Notes: a model not told the origin generated them from the sequence alone. Positions 35,909 through 46,130 are shown, counted from the stretch's first letter. The stretch is DNA of 64,000 bases from Oxalobacter paeniformigenes (GCF_027158465.1 NZ_JAMKYL010000006.1:36214-100213), one strand, 5' to 3'. Numbers and translations: made by a program.

Positions 35909-36134
35909 TGCTGCCGGATGTCGCCGGTTTTGCCGTTTTCCCGGACAATGAAACGAACTGACCGGAACGGTCATGGCAATTGCGGTTGTCTGCATTAAAA
36001 TGACAGCTTGTCCATGACGATATGGATTGTCCGGACGGAGCTTCCCTTTCGGGATGGAGGCTGCCTTTCATGCGGTATGTGCTGAAGCGGGAACCGGACG
36101 TTTTGCTTGAATTTTTGCTGGAGATTCGCCCAGA

Positions 36135-36755
36135 ATGGATTACCAGGATTTTTCGATAGGTCTTACCGGTGGTATCGGCAGTGGGAAAACACTAGTCGCC
36201 AATCTGTTTGCCGATCTGGGGGCGACGATCGTCGATGCCGACGAGGTGGCCAGAAACCTGACTTTGCCTGGCGGCGCCGGAATCGAACCGGTTCGCAGGC
36301 AGTTCGGTGACGCTTTCATTCAGCCGGATGGTGCCATGAACCGCGCCATGATGCGGGAACATGTGTTCGCCCATCCTGAAGAACGTTTGAAACTCGAAGC
36401 GATTTTGCATCCTCTGATCCGGGATATTTCATTTCAGCAGGCAAGGCAGGCAAAAGGTGACTATGTCATTTTCGTCAATCCGCTACTGGTTGAATTGCCG
36501 ATCTGGCGCGGTATGGGTACGAGAGTACTGGTGATCGATTGCCCGGAAGCATTGCAGGTGTCACGGGTCATGAAACGCAACAATCTGACGGAAGATCAGG
36601 TCAGGGCCATTATGGCGACGCAGGCATCGCGAGAACAGCGTCTGGCAATGGCAGACGATGTGATCCATAACGACAAAAGTATTGAGGAAATCGCTTCGGA
36701 AGTCAGGGGATTGCATGCCAGATATAAAAAACTGGTTGAAAATCGGGCATCATAG
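36135..36755 (+). CDS. coaE: dephospho-CoA kinase
   Basis: Last step of coenzyme A synthesis. The 206-residue protein has the P-loop GLTGGIGSGKT at the N-terminus, DADEVAR, and the CoA-domain sequence HPLIRDISFQQ. The preceding 226 bases (35909-36134) show no gene I can support. It is followed by zapD and yacG, the usual coaE-zapD-yacG order. Confidence 0.95.
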   Translation: MDYQDFSIGLTGGIGSGKTLVANLFADLGATIVDADEVARNLTLPGGAGIEPVRRQFGDAFIQPDGAMNRAMMREHVFAHPEERLKLEAILHPLIRDISFQQARQAKGDYVIFVNPLLVELPIWRGMGTRVLVIDCPEALQVSRVMKRNNLTEDQVRAIMATQASREQRLAMADDVIHNDKSIEEIASEVRGLHARYKKLVENRAS

Positions 36756-36834
36756 AGGGGACAGGTTTGTATTTTTTAAACAGTCCGTTCAGAATTTCAG
36801 AAAGATGGTATCCCGACATTGAAAGAGGCTTGCA

Positions 36835-37584
36835 TTGATTATTTACGAATACCCTTTCAACGAACGCATCCGTACCATGCTGCGGCTGGAAGACCTGTAT
36901 GAAAGATACAAGTTTTTTCTGCATCAGACGCATGCATTGCAACATCATGTCGCGCTGACGACGATTTTCGAAATGCTCGAAGTCGTCAGCCGTTCCGATC
37001 TCAAGTCGGATCTGTTGCAGGAACTCGAACGGCAGAAACAGATATTGTCCGGATTCCAGTCCCATCCGAATATCCAGAAAAACGTTCTTGACGATGTTCT
37101 TCGTGAAATCGACAAAACCGGTTCGGCACTTGTCAATACGTACGGGAAAACAGGACAAAGCATTCGGGAAAACGAATGGCTCATGAGTATCCGGAGCAGA
37201 ACCGGTATTCCCGGCGGAGCCTGCGAGTTCGATTTGCCGTCGTACTATACCTGGCAACAGCGAATGCCGGAAGAACGTGCGGCAGACATTGCCGGTTGGT
37301 TTGCCCCCATGCAGTCATTGATCGATGCCGTTGGTTTGCTGTTGCGATTGATGCGCGCATCCGGTCTCCAGTTCAAGATAATCGCGCATTCCGGCAGCTA
37401 TCAGCAAATGCTGCAAGGGAAAATGTACCAGTTGCTCAGATTGCGTATCGATGCGCGGTATGGTGCCATACCGGAAATGTCGGCAAACAAATACATGCTC
37501 TGGATCCGGTTTACCAAACAGGACGGTACGGTAAAGCCGAAGCCGATGGAAGAAGATATTCCTTGTGAACTGACGTTGTGTTGA
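36835..37584 (+). CDS. zapD: cell division protein ZapD
   Basis: FtsZ-bundling protein of the division ring, 249 residues. It starts at a TTG (36835) with AGAGG at proper spacing, giving the family start (M)IIYEYPFNERIRTMLRLEDL. The conserved SRTGIPGGACEFDLPSYYTW is present. Its stop is followed by the yacG start two bases later. Confidence 0.95.
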   Translation: MIIYEYPFNERIRTMLRLEDLYERYKFFLHQTHALQHHVALTTIFEMLEVVSRSDLKSDLLQELERQKQILSGFQSHPNIQKNVLDDVLREIDKTGSALVNTYGKTGQSIRENEWLMSIRSRTGIPGGACEFDLPSYYTWQQRMPEERAADIAGWFAPMQSLIDAVGLLLRLMRASGLQFKIIAHSGSYQQMLQGKMYQLLRLRIDARYGAIPEMSANKYMLWIRFTKQDGTVKPKPMEEDIPCELTLC

Positions 37585-37586
37585 AA

Positions 37587-37775
37587 ATGGTCACGATAGT
37601 TAAATGTCCGGTATGCGGCAAAGATGTCGAATGGAAAGATACCAGTCTGTATCGTCCGTTTTGTTCCGAACGTTGCAAACAGATCGATTTGGGTGCATGG
37701 GCGGAAGAAAAATACAAGGTACCCGTAGTCGAGGATGAGGATGACGGCGATTCCGTACAAACCGGTATGCCTTGA
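37587..37775 (+). CDS. yacG: DNA gyrase inhibitor YacG
   Basis: Small zinc protein of 62 residues with the four-cysteine knuckle CPVCGKDV ... CSERCKQIDLGAW, typical of YacG, which binds GyrB and blocks its activity in E. coli. The C-terminal tail is acidic. The ATG at 37587 is taken as start; a GTG three codons before overlaps zapD. Confidence 0.93.
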   Translation: MVTIVKCPVCGKDVEWKDTSLYRPFCSERCKQIDLGAWAEEKYKVPVVEDEDDGDSVQTGMP

Positions 37776-37839
37776 AGTTTGTCCTGAAAACGACAGTTCC
37801 GGCTTGATTAGTCGGAGTACTTGGGCAATAATCTGCACC

Positions 37840-37911
37840 ATGTCCAAAGTTATTTCATCAGCATTTATTCTCTTCACCCAGCACTGGCGTTGGCGCAAGC
37901 CAAGAGCCTGA
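37840..37911 (+). CDS. trpL: trp operon leader peptide
   Basis: A 23-codon reading frame 121 bases before trpG with two nearly adjacent Trp codons (TGG at 37885 and 37891, in the order Trp-Arg-Trp). It ends in TGA at 37909-37911. GGCGCA, overlapping the second Trp codon (37892-37897), can pair with TGCGCC (37922-37927). TGCGC there can instead pair with GCGCA (37936-37940), so two exclusive folds exist. No clear ribosome binding site and no U-run terminator are visible, so the mechanism is open. Confidence 0.65.
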   Translation: MSKVISSAFILFTQHWRWRKPRA

Positions 37912-38032
37912 TATCCCTCCATGCGCCTTTCGTGCGCGCACTTCCTTACCGGTATTTCTGAAAAACAGTCTGCCGCTGTCGGTATAAGCACGAACCGTCT
38001 GCCTTTCCACAAACGAATGCAAGGTGAATGTC

Positions 38033-38596
38033 ATGTTGCTGATGATAGACAATTACGATTCCTTTACCTATAACCTGGTCCAGTACTTCGGCGAATTGGG
38101 CGTCGATGTCAGAACGTATCGCAATGATGAAATTTCTCTGAAACAAATAGAGGAACTCAACCCGGATCATATCTGCATTTCTCCCGGGCCGAAAACGCCT
38201 TATGACGCGGGTATTTCGATGGAGGTGCTCAGGCATTTTGCCGGCAAGAAACCGTTGTTCGGTGTTTGTCTGGGTCATCAGGCCATCGGTGCGGCTTTCG
38301 GCGGCAAGATCGTCCATGCAAAAGAAGTCATGCATGGCAAGACTTCTCCGGTGTTTCACAACAATACGGGCGTATTCAAAGGGCTGCCCAACCCGTTTAC
38401 GGTGACACGTTATCACTCGCTGGCGATCGACCGGGACAGTTTGCCCGATTGTCTCGAGGTCACGGCATGGACCGAAGATGGCGAAATCATGGGTGTACGT
38501 CACCGGCAATATGCCATCGAAGGCGTCCAGTTCCATCCGGAATCCATTTTGTCCGAACACGGGCATTTGCTGCTCGGCAACTTTATCGGGGAATAA
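38033..38596 (+). CDS. trpG: anthranilate synthase component II (glutamine amidotransferase)
   Basis: Supplies ammonia from glutamine to TrpE for anthranilate synthesis. The 187-residue class I amidotransferase has the nucleophile in LFGVCLGHQAIG and the catalytic His/Glu in VQFHPES. AAGG at six bases supports the ATG at 38033. It may also serve as PabA for folate, as in other bacteria with a shared subunit. trpE does not precede it, unlike the usual trpE-trpG arrangement. It is followed two bases later by trpD. Confidence 0.95.
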   Translation: MLLMIDNYDSFTYNLVQYFGELGVDVRTYRNDEISLKQIEELNPDHICISPGPKTPYDAGISMEVLRHFAGKKPLFGVCLGHQAIGAAFGGKIVHAKEVMHGKTSPVFHNNTGVFKGLPNPFTVTRYHSLAIDRDSLPDCLEVTAWTEDGEIMGVRHRQYAIEGVQFHPESILSEHGHLLLGNFIGE

Positions 38597-38598
38597 TC

Positions 38599-39636
38599 AT
38601 GACATCGATCAAACCTCAGGAAGCACTTTTAAGATGTATCGAACATCGTGAAATTTTCCACGATGAAATGCTGTCCTTGTTCCGCAGCATCATGGGTGGA
38701 GAAATGTCTCCGATCATGATTGCGGCATTGACCGTCGGATTGCGGGTCAAAAAGGAAACAGTCGGCGAAATCGCCGCGGCGGCACAGGTCATGCGCGAAT
38801 TTGCCGTCAAGGTGAAAGTGAAACATCCCGAAAATCTGCTCGATATCGTCGGAACAGGTGGGGATGGTGCCCATACGTTCAATATTTCGACGGCGTCCAT
38901 GTTTGTTGCGGCAGCCTGTGGCGCACAGGTTGCCAAGCATGGCAGCCGCAGCGTTTCTTCTTCCTCAGGAAGCGCCGACTTGCTTGAAGCACTGAACGCC
39001 AATATCAATTTGTCGCCGGAAGAAATCGCGCGGTGTATCGAGGAAGTCGGCATCGGTTTCATGTATGCACCCAATCATCATGCAGCGATGAAACATGCCA
39101 AGGCAGTGCGCGAAGAACTGGGTGTCAGGACGATATTCAACATTCTCGGCCCACTGACGAATCCGGCATATGCCGACAATATGATGATGGGGGTTTTTCA
39201 CCCTGATCTGGTCGGTATTCAGGTGCGTGTCTTGCAGAAAATGGGACTGAAAAGGGCGCTGGTCGTCTGGGGGCGTGACAATCTCGATGAAATTTCACTG
39301 GGAGCCAGCACGCTGGTCGGTGAGCTGTCCGACGGGAAGGTTCGCGAGTATGACATCCATCCGGAAGACTTCGGTATCCGGATGTATGCCAGCCGGAATT
39401 TCAAGGTCGCCAATGCCGAAGAATCCAGAAAAATCGTGCTGGATACCCTGAACAACAAGCCGACGCCGGCAGCAGACATCATCGCCCTGAATGCCGGCGC
39501 AGCACTTTATGCAGCAGGGAAGGCCGACTCGATTGCTGATGGCCTGGCGCAGGCCAGAGCGGCGATCGAGTCTGGCGCAGCCAGAATGAAACTGGATCAG
39601 TTTGTTGGCTTCACACAATCGGTCAACCGGAAATAG
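38599..39636 (+). CDS. trpD: anthranilate phosphoribosyltransferase
   Basis: Joins anthranilate with PRPP, the second committed step of tryptophan synthesis. The 345-residue protein has the PRPP loop DIVGTGGDGAHTFNIST and KHGSRSVSSSSGSADLLEALN. ATG at 38599 lies two bases after the trpG stop. The frame is open well upstream inside trpG, but that part is not trpD-like. It is followed eleven bases later by trpC. Confidence 0.96.
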   Translation: MTSIKPQEALLRCIEHREIFHDEMLSLFRSIMGGEMSPIMIAALTVGLRVKKETVGEIAAAAQVMREFAVKVKVKHPENLLDIVGTGGDGAHTFNISTASMFVAAACGAQVAKHGSRSVSSSSGSADLLEALNANINLSPEEIARCIEEVGIGFMYAPNHHAAMKHAKAVREELGVRTIFNILGPLTNPAYADNMMMGVFHPDLVGIQVRVLQKMGLKRALVVWGRDNLDEISLGASTLVGELSDGKVREYDIHPEDFGIRMYASRNFKVANAEESRKIVLDTLNNKPTPAADIIALNAGAALYAAGKADSIADGLAQARAAIESGAARMKLDQFVGFTQSVNRK

Positions 39637-39647
39637 GGAGGACGGAC

Positions 39648-40448
39648 ATGTCGGATATTCTGGAAAAAATTCTTGCCGTCAAAAGGGAAGAAATCGCGAA
39701 AGCCAAGGCGGTTCAGTCGTTGCAGGCATTGCGTGCACAAGCCGAAAACGATACCGGATTGCGACAGAACCGACGCGATTTTGAAAAAGCCCTTCGTGAA
39801 AAAATAGCGGCCGGTTCGGCAGCCGTCATTGCCGAAGTCAAGAAAGCCTCGCCGTCCAAAGGCATTATCCGGGAACGGTTTTATCCGGCGGAAATCGCGC
39901 GAAGCTATGAAAAATATGGTGCAGCGTGTTTGTCAGTACTTACTGACAGAGAATTTTTCAAGGGCGATTCCGCTTATCTGGTTCAGGCGCGCGCGGCTTG
40001 TTCGTTACCGGTATTGCGCAAGGATTTCATCATCGATCCCTATCAGGTATATGAAGCGGCGGCCTGGGGTGCGGACTGTATTTTGCTGATTGTGGCGGCG
40101 CTGGAAGACAGCCGGATGGCCGAACTGGAAGCCTGTGCGTCCGAACTCGGGCTGGATGTCCTGGTCGAAGTCCATAATGCCGCAGAGCTGGAACGTGCCC
40201 TGTCGCTTAAGACGCCGTTGCTGGGTATCAACAACCGCGATCTGAAAACTTTTCGCACTTCGATCGACAATACGATCCGTTTGTTGCCCGGATTGCCGCA
40301 AGGCAAACTGGTTGTGACCGAATCCGGTATTTTGTGCCGAGACGATGTACTGAAAATGCGTGCTGCGGGCGTGAATGCCTTTCTCGTGGGCGAGGCATTC
40401 ATGCGTGCGGAAGAACCCGGTAAGGAACTGGCCAAACTGTTTGCTTGA
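39648..40448 (+). CDS. trpC: indole-3-glycerol phosphate synthase
   Basis: Ring closure to indole-3-glycerol phosphate. The 266-residue TIM-barrel enzyme, not fused to TrpF, has VIAEVKKASPSKGII, LRKDFIIDPYQVYEA and LLGINNRDLKTF. GAGG precedes the ATG. It ends the trpG-D-C operon and is convergent with the M61 peptidase. There is no visible terminator in the 36-base gap. Confidence 0.96.
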   Translation: MSDILEKILAVKREEIAKAKAVQSLQALRAQAENDTGLRQNRRDFEKALREKIAAGSAAVIAEVKKASPSKGIIRERFYPAEIARSYEKYGAACLSVLTDREFFKGDSAYLVQARAACSLPVLRKDFIIDPYQVYEAAAWGADCILLIVAALEDSRMAELEACASELGLDVLVEVHNAAELERALSLKTPLLGINNRDLKTFRTSIDNTIRLLPGLPQGKLVVTESGILCRDDVLKMRAAGVNAFLVGEAFMRAEEPGKELAKLFA

Positions 40449-40484
40449 TGGTGTGGGCAGTTTGCATCAGGACTGGTGGCGGAC

Positions 40485-42308
40485 TTATGCCGCCGGAAGA
40501 TGCAGCCAGTTCCGACGAGCTTCCCGCATGGAGGCGGTTTCTTCTTCTGAGACGGACAGGGTGTACTTCGGTATGTGTTCGTCGGCCAGTGTCACTTCGA
40601 ATTGCATCAGTTCGTCACGCCGGAAAACGTGGATGCGAATCGTTTCGCCCGCATTGTAAGAGGACAGCTGCTTTTCGAGATTGGCGGCTGGATTGTCTGC
40701 CGATACTCTCAGGCCATCTATCGCCAGCAGGACATCACCCGCCGCAATGCCGGCACGGTGTGCCGTTCCACCTTCGAAGACATGCGTGACGACGCAATCC
40801 GATCCGGAACGCCGGACGCGGATGTCCAGACCCGGTATGGATGTCGCGGTGTCAAGCAGGGTGATCCCGAAAGGCGCAAAAAGTTCCGGTAACGGCAACA
40901 AGTCGGTTCCGTCGATATAGCGGTTGAAAAATTCCGTGCAATCCTCACCGCAGACGGATTCGATGATCGCTTTGGCATCGGCATCGGTTATGCCGTGTGC
41001 GTCTCCATGATAGAAATTCTTGCCGTAACGTTGCCACAACACGCGCATGACGTCGTCAAGCGACCGGTTATGCTCGGTTTTTTCCCGGATCATGAGGTCA
41101 AGCGCCAGCGCGACGAGCGAACCTTTGGTGTAGTAGCTGACCAGCGCATTCGGTGCATTCTCATCCTGCCGGTAATACTTGATCCATGCATCGAAACTCG
41201 ATTCTGCCACACTCTGCCTGAGATGGCCCCGTCCACGCATGACCTGATTGAGTGACGACGCGATTTGCTGCAAATAGGTGTTTGTATCGACCAGCCCGCT
41301 GCGCACGATGGTCAGATCGTCATAGTAGCTGGTGAATCCCTCAAACAGCCATAAAAGCCGTGTATAGGTTTCTTCACGCAGGTCGTAGGGGGCGAAAACG
41401 GCCGGCTTGATCCGTTTCACATTCCATGTGTGGAAATATTCGTGGCTGCACAATCCCAGAAATTGGAGATAGTCGTCGCTGATTTTTCCGGTAGCTTGCC
41501 GGTGATTGTTTATGACAGGAAGAGATGACCGGGAACATAACAGCGCGGTGGATGCACGGTGTTCCAGTCCACCATACCCGTTTTTGACGACCATGACGAG
41601 GAAGACGTAGCGGGATACTGGCGCTTTCAGGGTTTCCGGTTCGAACAGGGCGATTTCGGTTTCGCAGATTTTGCGCAGATCGTTTTCCAGCCGCTCCATA
41701 TCCAGATGCGGAACACGTCCGGTAATGACGATATCGTGCGGGACGCCATGTGCCGTGAATTGCCCCAGCATGAAGTTCCCCATTTCGACCGGGGAATCGA
41801 TCAGTTCGTCGTAATTGCTTGCACGATAGCTGCCAAAGCCGTAACGGGGCGCTTCGTGTTCAGGCAGGGCTGTCGCAACACGCCATGATGACGCTGCCTT
41901 ACCGGCTGGCTTGCGGATATCGACGATGTGCGGGTATTCGCCATATCCGACCGCTTCCAGAAAAACGCTGGAACCATTGAAAAAGCCATGCGTCTGGTCA
42001 AGATGTGCGGTACGTACGGACAAGTCCCATGCATAGACGTCATAGTCGACGATAAGTGGTCCGGAACAGGGGGCCGCTTGCCAAGTGTGCTTGTCGGTTT
42101 TATCCAGCGGGACAGGCATGCCATGAGAGTGCGCCCGGATCTGCACGATATTGCGTGCGAATTCGCGGATCATGTAACTGCCTGGTATCCATGCGGGCAA
42201 CCGGAAGACCTGTCCGTCCGGAGCAGGTTCGTCGACCGTGACCGTAACATGGAACAGATGGGCATTCGGATCGGATACCTCGATGGAATAATGGATGGCC
42301 TGCTTCAT
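40485..42308 (-). CDS. M61 family peptidase with PDZ domain
   Basis: Metallopeptidase related to glycyl aminopeptidase, 607 residues. The zinc site HEYFHTWNVKRIKP is at about 289-302, with the third ligand in LLWLFEGFTSYYDDL. A PDZ domain follows near the C-terminus (VTHVFEGGTAHRAGIAAGDV). No signal peptide is visible. It lies 29 bases after metH on the same strand and may be co-transcribed with it. The physiological substrate is unknown. Confidence 0.92.
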   Translation of the reverse strand: MKQAIHYSIEVSDPNAHLFHVTVTVDEPAPDGQVFRLPAWIPGSYMIREFARNIVQIRAHSHGMPVPLDKTDKHTWQAAPCSGPLIVDYDVYAWDLSVRTAHLDQTHGFFNGSSVFLEAVGYGEYPHIVDIRKPAGKAASSWRVATALPEHEAPRYGFGSYRASNYDELIDSPVEMGNFMLGQFTAHGVPHDIVITGRVPHLDMERLENDLRKICETEIALFEPETLKAPVSRYVFLVMVVKNGYGGLEHRASTALLCSRSSLPVINNHRQATGKISDDYLQFLGLCSHEYFHTWNVKRIKPAVFAPYDLREETYTRLLWLFEGFTSYYDDLTIVRSGLVDTNTYLQQIASSLNQVMRGRGHLRQSVAESSFDAWIKYYRQDENAPNALVSYYTKGSLVALALDLMIREKTEHNRSLDDVMRVLWQRYGKNFYHGDAHGITDADAKAIIESVCGEDCTEFFNRYIDGTDLLPLPELFAPFGITLLDTATSIPGLDIRVRRSGSDCVVTHVFEGGTAHRAGIAAGDVLLAIDGLRVSADNPAANLEKQLSSYNAGETIRIHVFRRDELMQFEVTLADEHIPKYTLSVSEEETASMREARRNWLHLPAA

Positions 42309-42337
42309 ATCGTCGTCTCCCTGCCGGTTGAATCTGT

Positions 42338-45300
42338 TTACAGGATCGGGGCCAGCCAGTGTCCCAGCTGTTCTTCGGAAACATGGCGACGCTTGGCCAT
42401 GTCGGCGACCTGATCCTTGCCGATTTTTCCGATCGTGAAATAACGGGCATCCGGATGGGCGAAATAAAATCCCGCAATGGAAGCTGTCGGCAACATGGCG
42501 TACGATTCCGTCAGGCTCATGCCGATTTCCTCGCAGCGCAGGATACGGAACAGATCGCTCTTGACGGTATGTTCCGGATTGGCCGGATAACCGGGGGCAG
42601 GACGGATGCCACGGTAGGGTTCCTTGTGCAATTCTTCGGGCGTGAAGCGTTCATCCGGGGCATATCCCCACAGATCCTTGCGGACCAATTCATGCAGATA
42701 TTCCGCCAGTGCCTCGACAAGACGGTCAGCCAGTGCTTTCAGCATGATGCCGTCGTAATCGTTTTGCGACGTGTTGAATGTTTCCAGCCGTGTATCGATA
42801 CCGACACCGGTCGTGACCGCGAACAGACCGATATAGTCCCGGATGCCGGAAGATTTGGGTGCGATGAAGTCGGCAAGACACTGGTTCGGACGGGCGATAC
42901 CGTTGATCACCGGTTTTTCCGCCTGTTGCCGGACACCGTAATAGGTGAAGGCGACACTGGAACGGGTTTCATCGGTATAAATTTCGATATCGTCATCGTT
43001 GACGCTGTTGGCAGGCATCAGGGCAAGCGACGCATTGGCGGTCAGCCATTTGCCGCGAATCAGTTTGTCCAGCATGGCTTTGCCGTCTGCGAAAACCTTG
43101 CGTGCGGTTTCGCCGTGAACAGGATCGTCGAGAATTTCGGGATAGGAACCGGAAAGATCCCAGACACGGAAAAACGGCGCCCAGTCGATGTAACCGGCCA
43201 GTGTCGCCAGATCGATGTTGCGCAGGAAACGCTGTCCCAGATAGACCGGTTTTTTCGGGGTATCCGGACCGCTGAACGACAGTTTCGCCTTGTTGGCGCG
43301 TGCTTCGTCGATCGGCAGCAGTTTCTTCGGTTTCTTGCTGGCGTGCAGCTCGCGGATGTGTTCGTAGTCGTCGGTCAGGACCTTGATATATTTTTCACGC
43401 ATGCTGTCTGAGAGCAGTGCCTGAATGACTGTAACGGTGCGCGATGCATCCGGCACCTGAACGACCGGGCCTTCGTAATTCGGTGCGATCTTGATGGCGG
43501 TATGGGTCTTGCTGGTCGTCGCTCCCCCCACGAAAAGCGGGATTTTTCGGGTGCGGAAATATTCGTCGCGTTGCATTTCGCTGGCGACATGCATCATTTC
43601 TTCCAGTGAAGGCGTAATCAGGCCGGACAAGCCGATGGCATCGGCCTGGACTTCCTTGGCCTTGGCCAGAATCTCCTCGCATGGCACCATTACGCCCATG
43701 TTGATCACCTCGAAGTTGTTGCACTGCAAAACGACGGCCACGATGTTCTTGCCGATATCATGTACGTCGCCCTTGACAGTGGCGATCACGATTTTGCCTT
43801 TCGACTGGGTATTGCCGCTCAGGCGTTTCTGTTCCTCGATATACGGAACCAGATAGGCGACCGCCTGCTTCATGACGCGGGCGGATTTGACGACTTGCGG
43901 CAGGAACATCTTGCCCTGACCGAACAGGTCCCCCACGGCATTCATGCCGTCCATGAGCGGTCCTTCGATGACCTCGATCGGTTGACCGCCTTTTTTCAGG
44001 ACTTCCTGAAGCGCTTCATCGGTATCTTCAGTGATGAAATCCGTCAGACCATGCACAAAAGCATAGGTCAGGCGTTTGTTGACCGGTTCACTGCGCCACT
44101 GGAGATTGTCGCTTTCCTTTTTGGCGCCGGAATGGAATTCGCTGGCGACTTCGATCAGCCGCTCGGTGGAGTCCGGGCGGCGGTTGAGTACGGCATCCTC
44201 GACACGTTCGCGCAGCGTTTCCGGAATTTCGTCGTACACCCCGATCATGCCGGCGTTCACGATCCCCATCGTCAGTCCGGCCGCGATGGCGTGATACAGG
44301 AAAACTGTATGGATGGCTTCTCGGGCCGGATTGTTGCCGCGAAGACTGAAGCTGACGTTCGAAACACCGCCGCTGATCTTGGCATAAGGCAGGTTTGCCT
44401 TGATCCAGCGGGTCGCTTCGATGAAATCGACGGCATAGTTGTTATGTTCTTCAATACCGGTGGCGATGGCAAAAATGTTGGGGTCGAAAATGATGTCTTC
44501 GGCAGGGAAACCGATGGTATTGACCAGCAGATCGTAGGCACGTTTGCAAATGGCGATCTTTCGCTCGTAAGTGTCAGCCTGTCCCTGTTCGTCAAACGCC
44601 ATGACGATGATGGCCGCACCATACCGGCGGCACAGTTTCGCCTGTCTGAGAAATTCGGCTTCACCGGCTTTCAGCGAAATGGAATTGACGATGGATTTTC
44701 CCTGGAGGCATTTCAGGCCGGTCTCGATCACTTCCCATTTGGATGAATCGAGCATGACGGGTACACGGGCGATTTCCGGTTCCGAGGCGATCAGGTTCAG
44801 AAAACGTCGCATGGCGCTGACTGAATCGAGCATGGCTTCGTCCATGTTGATGTCGATGATCTGGGCACCGTTTTCGACCTGCTGGCGGGCGACTGCCAGC
44901 GCCTTGTCGTATTCCTCGTTCAGAATCATCCGGGCGAAAGCCTTCGAACCGGTGACGTTCGTGCGTTCGCCGACATTGACGAACAGGGAATCGTCGTCGA
45001 TCGTGAAAGGTTCCAGACCTGACAGACGCATGGCTGGCGGGATGACCGGTACTTTTCTGGGAGGCAACGAGGCGACGGCCTGCGTGATGGCGCGGATATG
45101 GTCCGGCGTGGTACCGCAACAGCCTCCGACGACATTGACGAAACCGCTTCGTGCGAATTCATTCAGGAAAGATGCTGTATCTTTCGGGCCTTCGTCGAAA
45201 CCGGTTTCACTCATCGGATTGGGCAGGCCGGCATTCGGATAAATACAGATATACGTGTCGGCGATCCGTGACAGTTCTTCGACATACGGGCGCATCAACG

Positions 45301-46090
45301 CCGCACCCAGTGCACAGTTCAGGCCAACGGTCAGCGGTTTGGCATGGCGGATCGAATACCAGAAAGCCGTCACCGTCTGGCCAGAAAGAATACGGCCGGA
45401 TGCGTCGGTCACTGTTCCGGAAATCATGATGGGCAGCTTTTTGCCCGTTGCTTCGAAAAAGCTGTCGATGGCGAAGAGGGCAGCCTTGCAATTCAGGGTA
45501 TCGAAGACCGTTTCGACCAGAAACAGATCGACTCCCCCGTCGACCAGCGCGCGAACTTGTTCGGAATAGGCGTCGACGAGCTGGTCGAACGTGATGTTGC
45601 GTGCACCCGGATCGTTGACGTCCGGCGAGATCGAAGCGGTTCGTGGCGTCGGCCCGATCGAGCCTGCGACAAAACGCGGATGTTCTGGCGTGGCATACCG
45701 GTCACATACGGCACGGGCGATTTTCGCCGATTGCACATTCATTTCATAGACGAGATGTGCCATATGGTAGTCTTCTTGCGCAATTGCCGTGGCACCGAAC
45801 GTGTTGGTTTCGATAATGTCCGCACCGGCTTTCAGATATTCTTCATGAATGGCCGAAATGATGTGAGGCTGTGTCAGTGAAAGCAGTTCATTGTTGCCCT
45901 TGACGAACAATTCACGGTTTCCGGTCGAGGCAGGGGGAGCAAAGTCGATAAACCGGCCATCTGGACCGCCCCGGTAATCTTCTTCCGTCAGACCATAACG
46001 CTGGATCATGGTACCCATGGCGCCATCCAGAATGAGAATACGGCGAGACATGATATCGCGAAGGCGGTTTTCGGTAGTGTTGTTTTCCAT
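42338..46090 (-). CDS. metH: cobalamin-dependent methionine synthase
   Basis: Transfers the methyl group of methyl-tetrahydrofolate to homocysteine through cobalamin. At 1250 residues all four modules are present. The homocysteine domain has LDGAMGTMIQ and the zinc-ligand GGCCGTTPDHI. The pterin domain begins near NVGERTNVTGSKAF. The B12 domain has the His ligand in KGDVHDIGKNIV. The C-terminal SAM-reactivation domain follows. GGAAATC lies before the ATG. The PduO-type adenosyltransferase at 15495 suggests the cell also uses adenosyl-B12. Confidence 0.97.
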   Translation of the reverse strand: MENNTTENRLRDIMSRRILILDGAMGTMIQRYGLTEEDYRGGPDGRFIDFAPPASTGNRELFVKGNNELLSLTQPHIISAIHEEYLKAGADIIETNTFGATAIAQEDYHMAHLVYEMNVQSAKIARAVCDRYATPEHPRFVAGSIGPTPRTASISPDVNDPGARNITFDQLVDAYSEQVRALVDGGVDLFLVETVFDTLNCKAALFAIDSFFEATGKKLPIMISGTVTDASGRILSGQTVTAFWYSIRHAKPLTVGLNCALGAALMRPYVEELSRIADTYICIYPNAGLPNPMSETGFDEGPKDTASFLNEFARSGFVNVVGGCCGTTPDHIRAITQAVASLPPRKVPVIPPAMRLSGLEPFTIDDDSLFVNVGERTNVTGSKAFARMILNEEYDKALAVARQQVENGAQIIDINMDEAMLDSVSAMRRFLNLIASEPEIARVPVMLDSSKWEVIETGLKCLQGKSIVNSISLKAGEAEFLRQAKLCRRYGAAIIVMAFDEQGQADTYERKIAICKRAYDLLVNTIGFPAEDIIFDPNIFAIATGIEEHNNYAVDFIEATRWIKANLPYAKISGGVSNVSFSLRGNNPAREAIHTVFLYHAIAAGLTMGIVNAGMIGVYDEIPETLRERVEDAVLNRRPDSTERLIEVASEFHSGAKKESDNLQWRSEPVNKRLTYAFVHGLTDFITEDTDEALQEVLKKGGQPIEVIEGPLMDGMNAVGDLFGQGKMFLPQVVKSARVMKQAVAYLVPYIEEQKRLSGNTQSKGKIVIATVKGDVHDIGKNIVAVVLQCNNFEVINMGVMVPCEEILAKAKEVQADAIGLSGLITPSLEEMMHVASEMQRDEYFRTRKIPLFVGGATTSKTHTAIKIAPNYEGPVVQVPDASRTVTVIQALLSDSMREKYIKVLTDDYEHIRELHASKKPKKLLPIDEARANKAKLSFSGPDTPKKPVYLGQRFLRNIDLATLAGYIDWAPFFRVWDLSGSYPEILDDPVHGETARKVFADGKAMLDKLIRGKWLTANASLALMPANSVNDDDIEIYTDETRSSVAFTYYGVRQQAEKPVINGIARPNQCLADFIAPKSSGIRDYIGLFAVTTGVGIDTRLETFNTSQNDYDGIMLKALADRLVEALAEYLHELVRKDLWGYAPDERFTPEELHKEPYRGIRPAPGYPANPEHTVKSDLFRILRCEEIGMSLTESYAMLPTASIAGFYFAHPDARYFTIGKIGKDQVADMAKRRHVSEEQLGHWLAPIL

Positions 46091-46107
46091 TTTGATTTCC
46101 GGTAGAG

Positions 46108-46130
46108 GGCGAAAGGCCGGAGCTTTCGCC
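46108..46130 (-). promoter_or_regulatory. hairpin in the metH 5' leader
   Basis: GGCGAAAG (46108-46115) pairs exactly with CTTTCGCC (46123-46130), 17 bases before the metH start. A TATAAT on the minus strand (46165-46170) could be its -10 element. No known riboswitch pattern was recognised. Confidence 0.4.
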
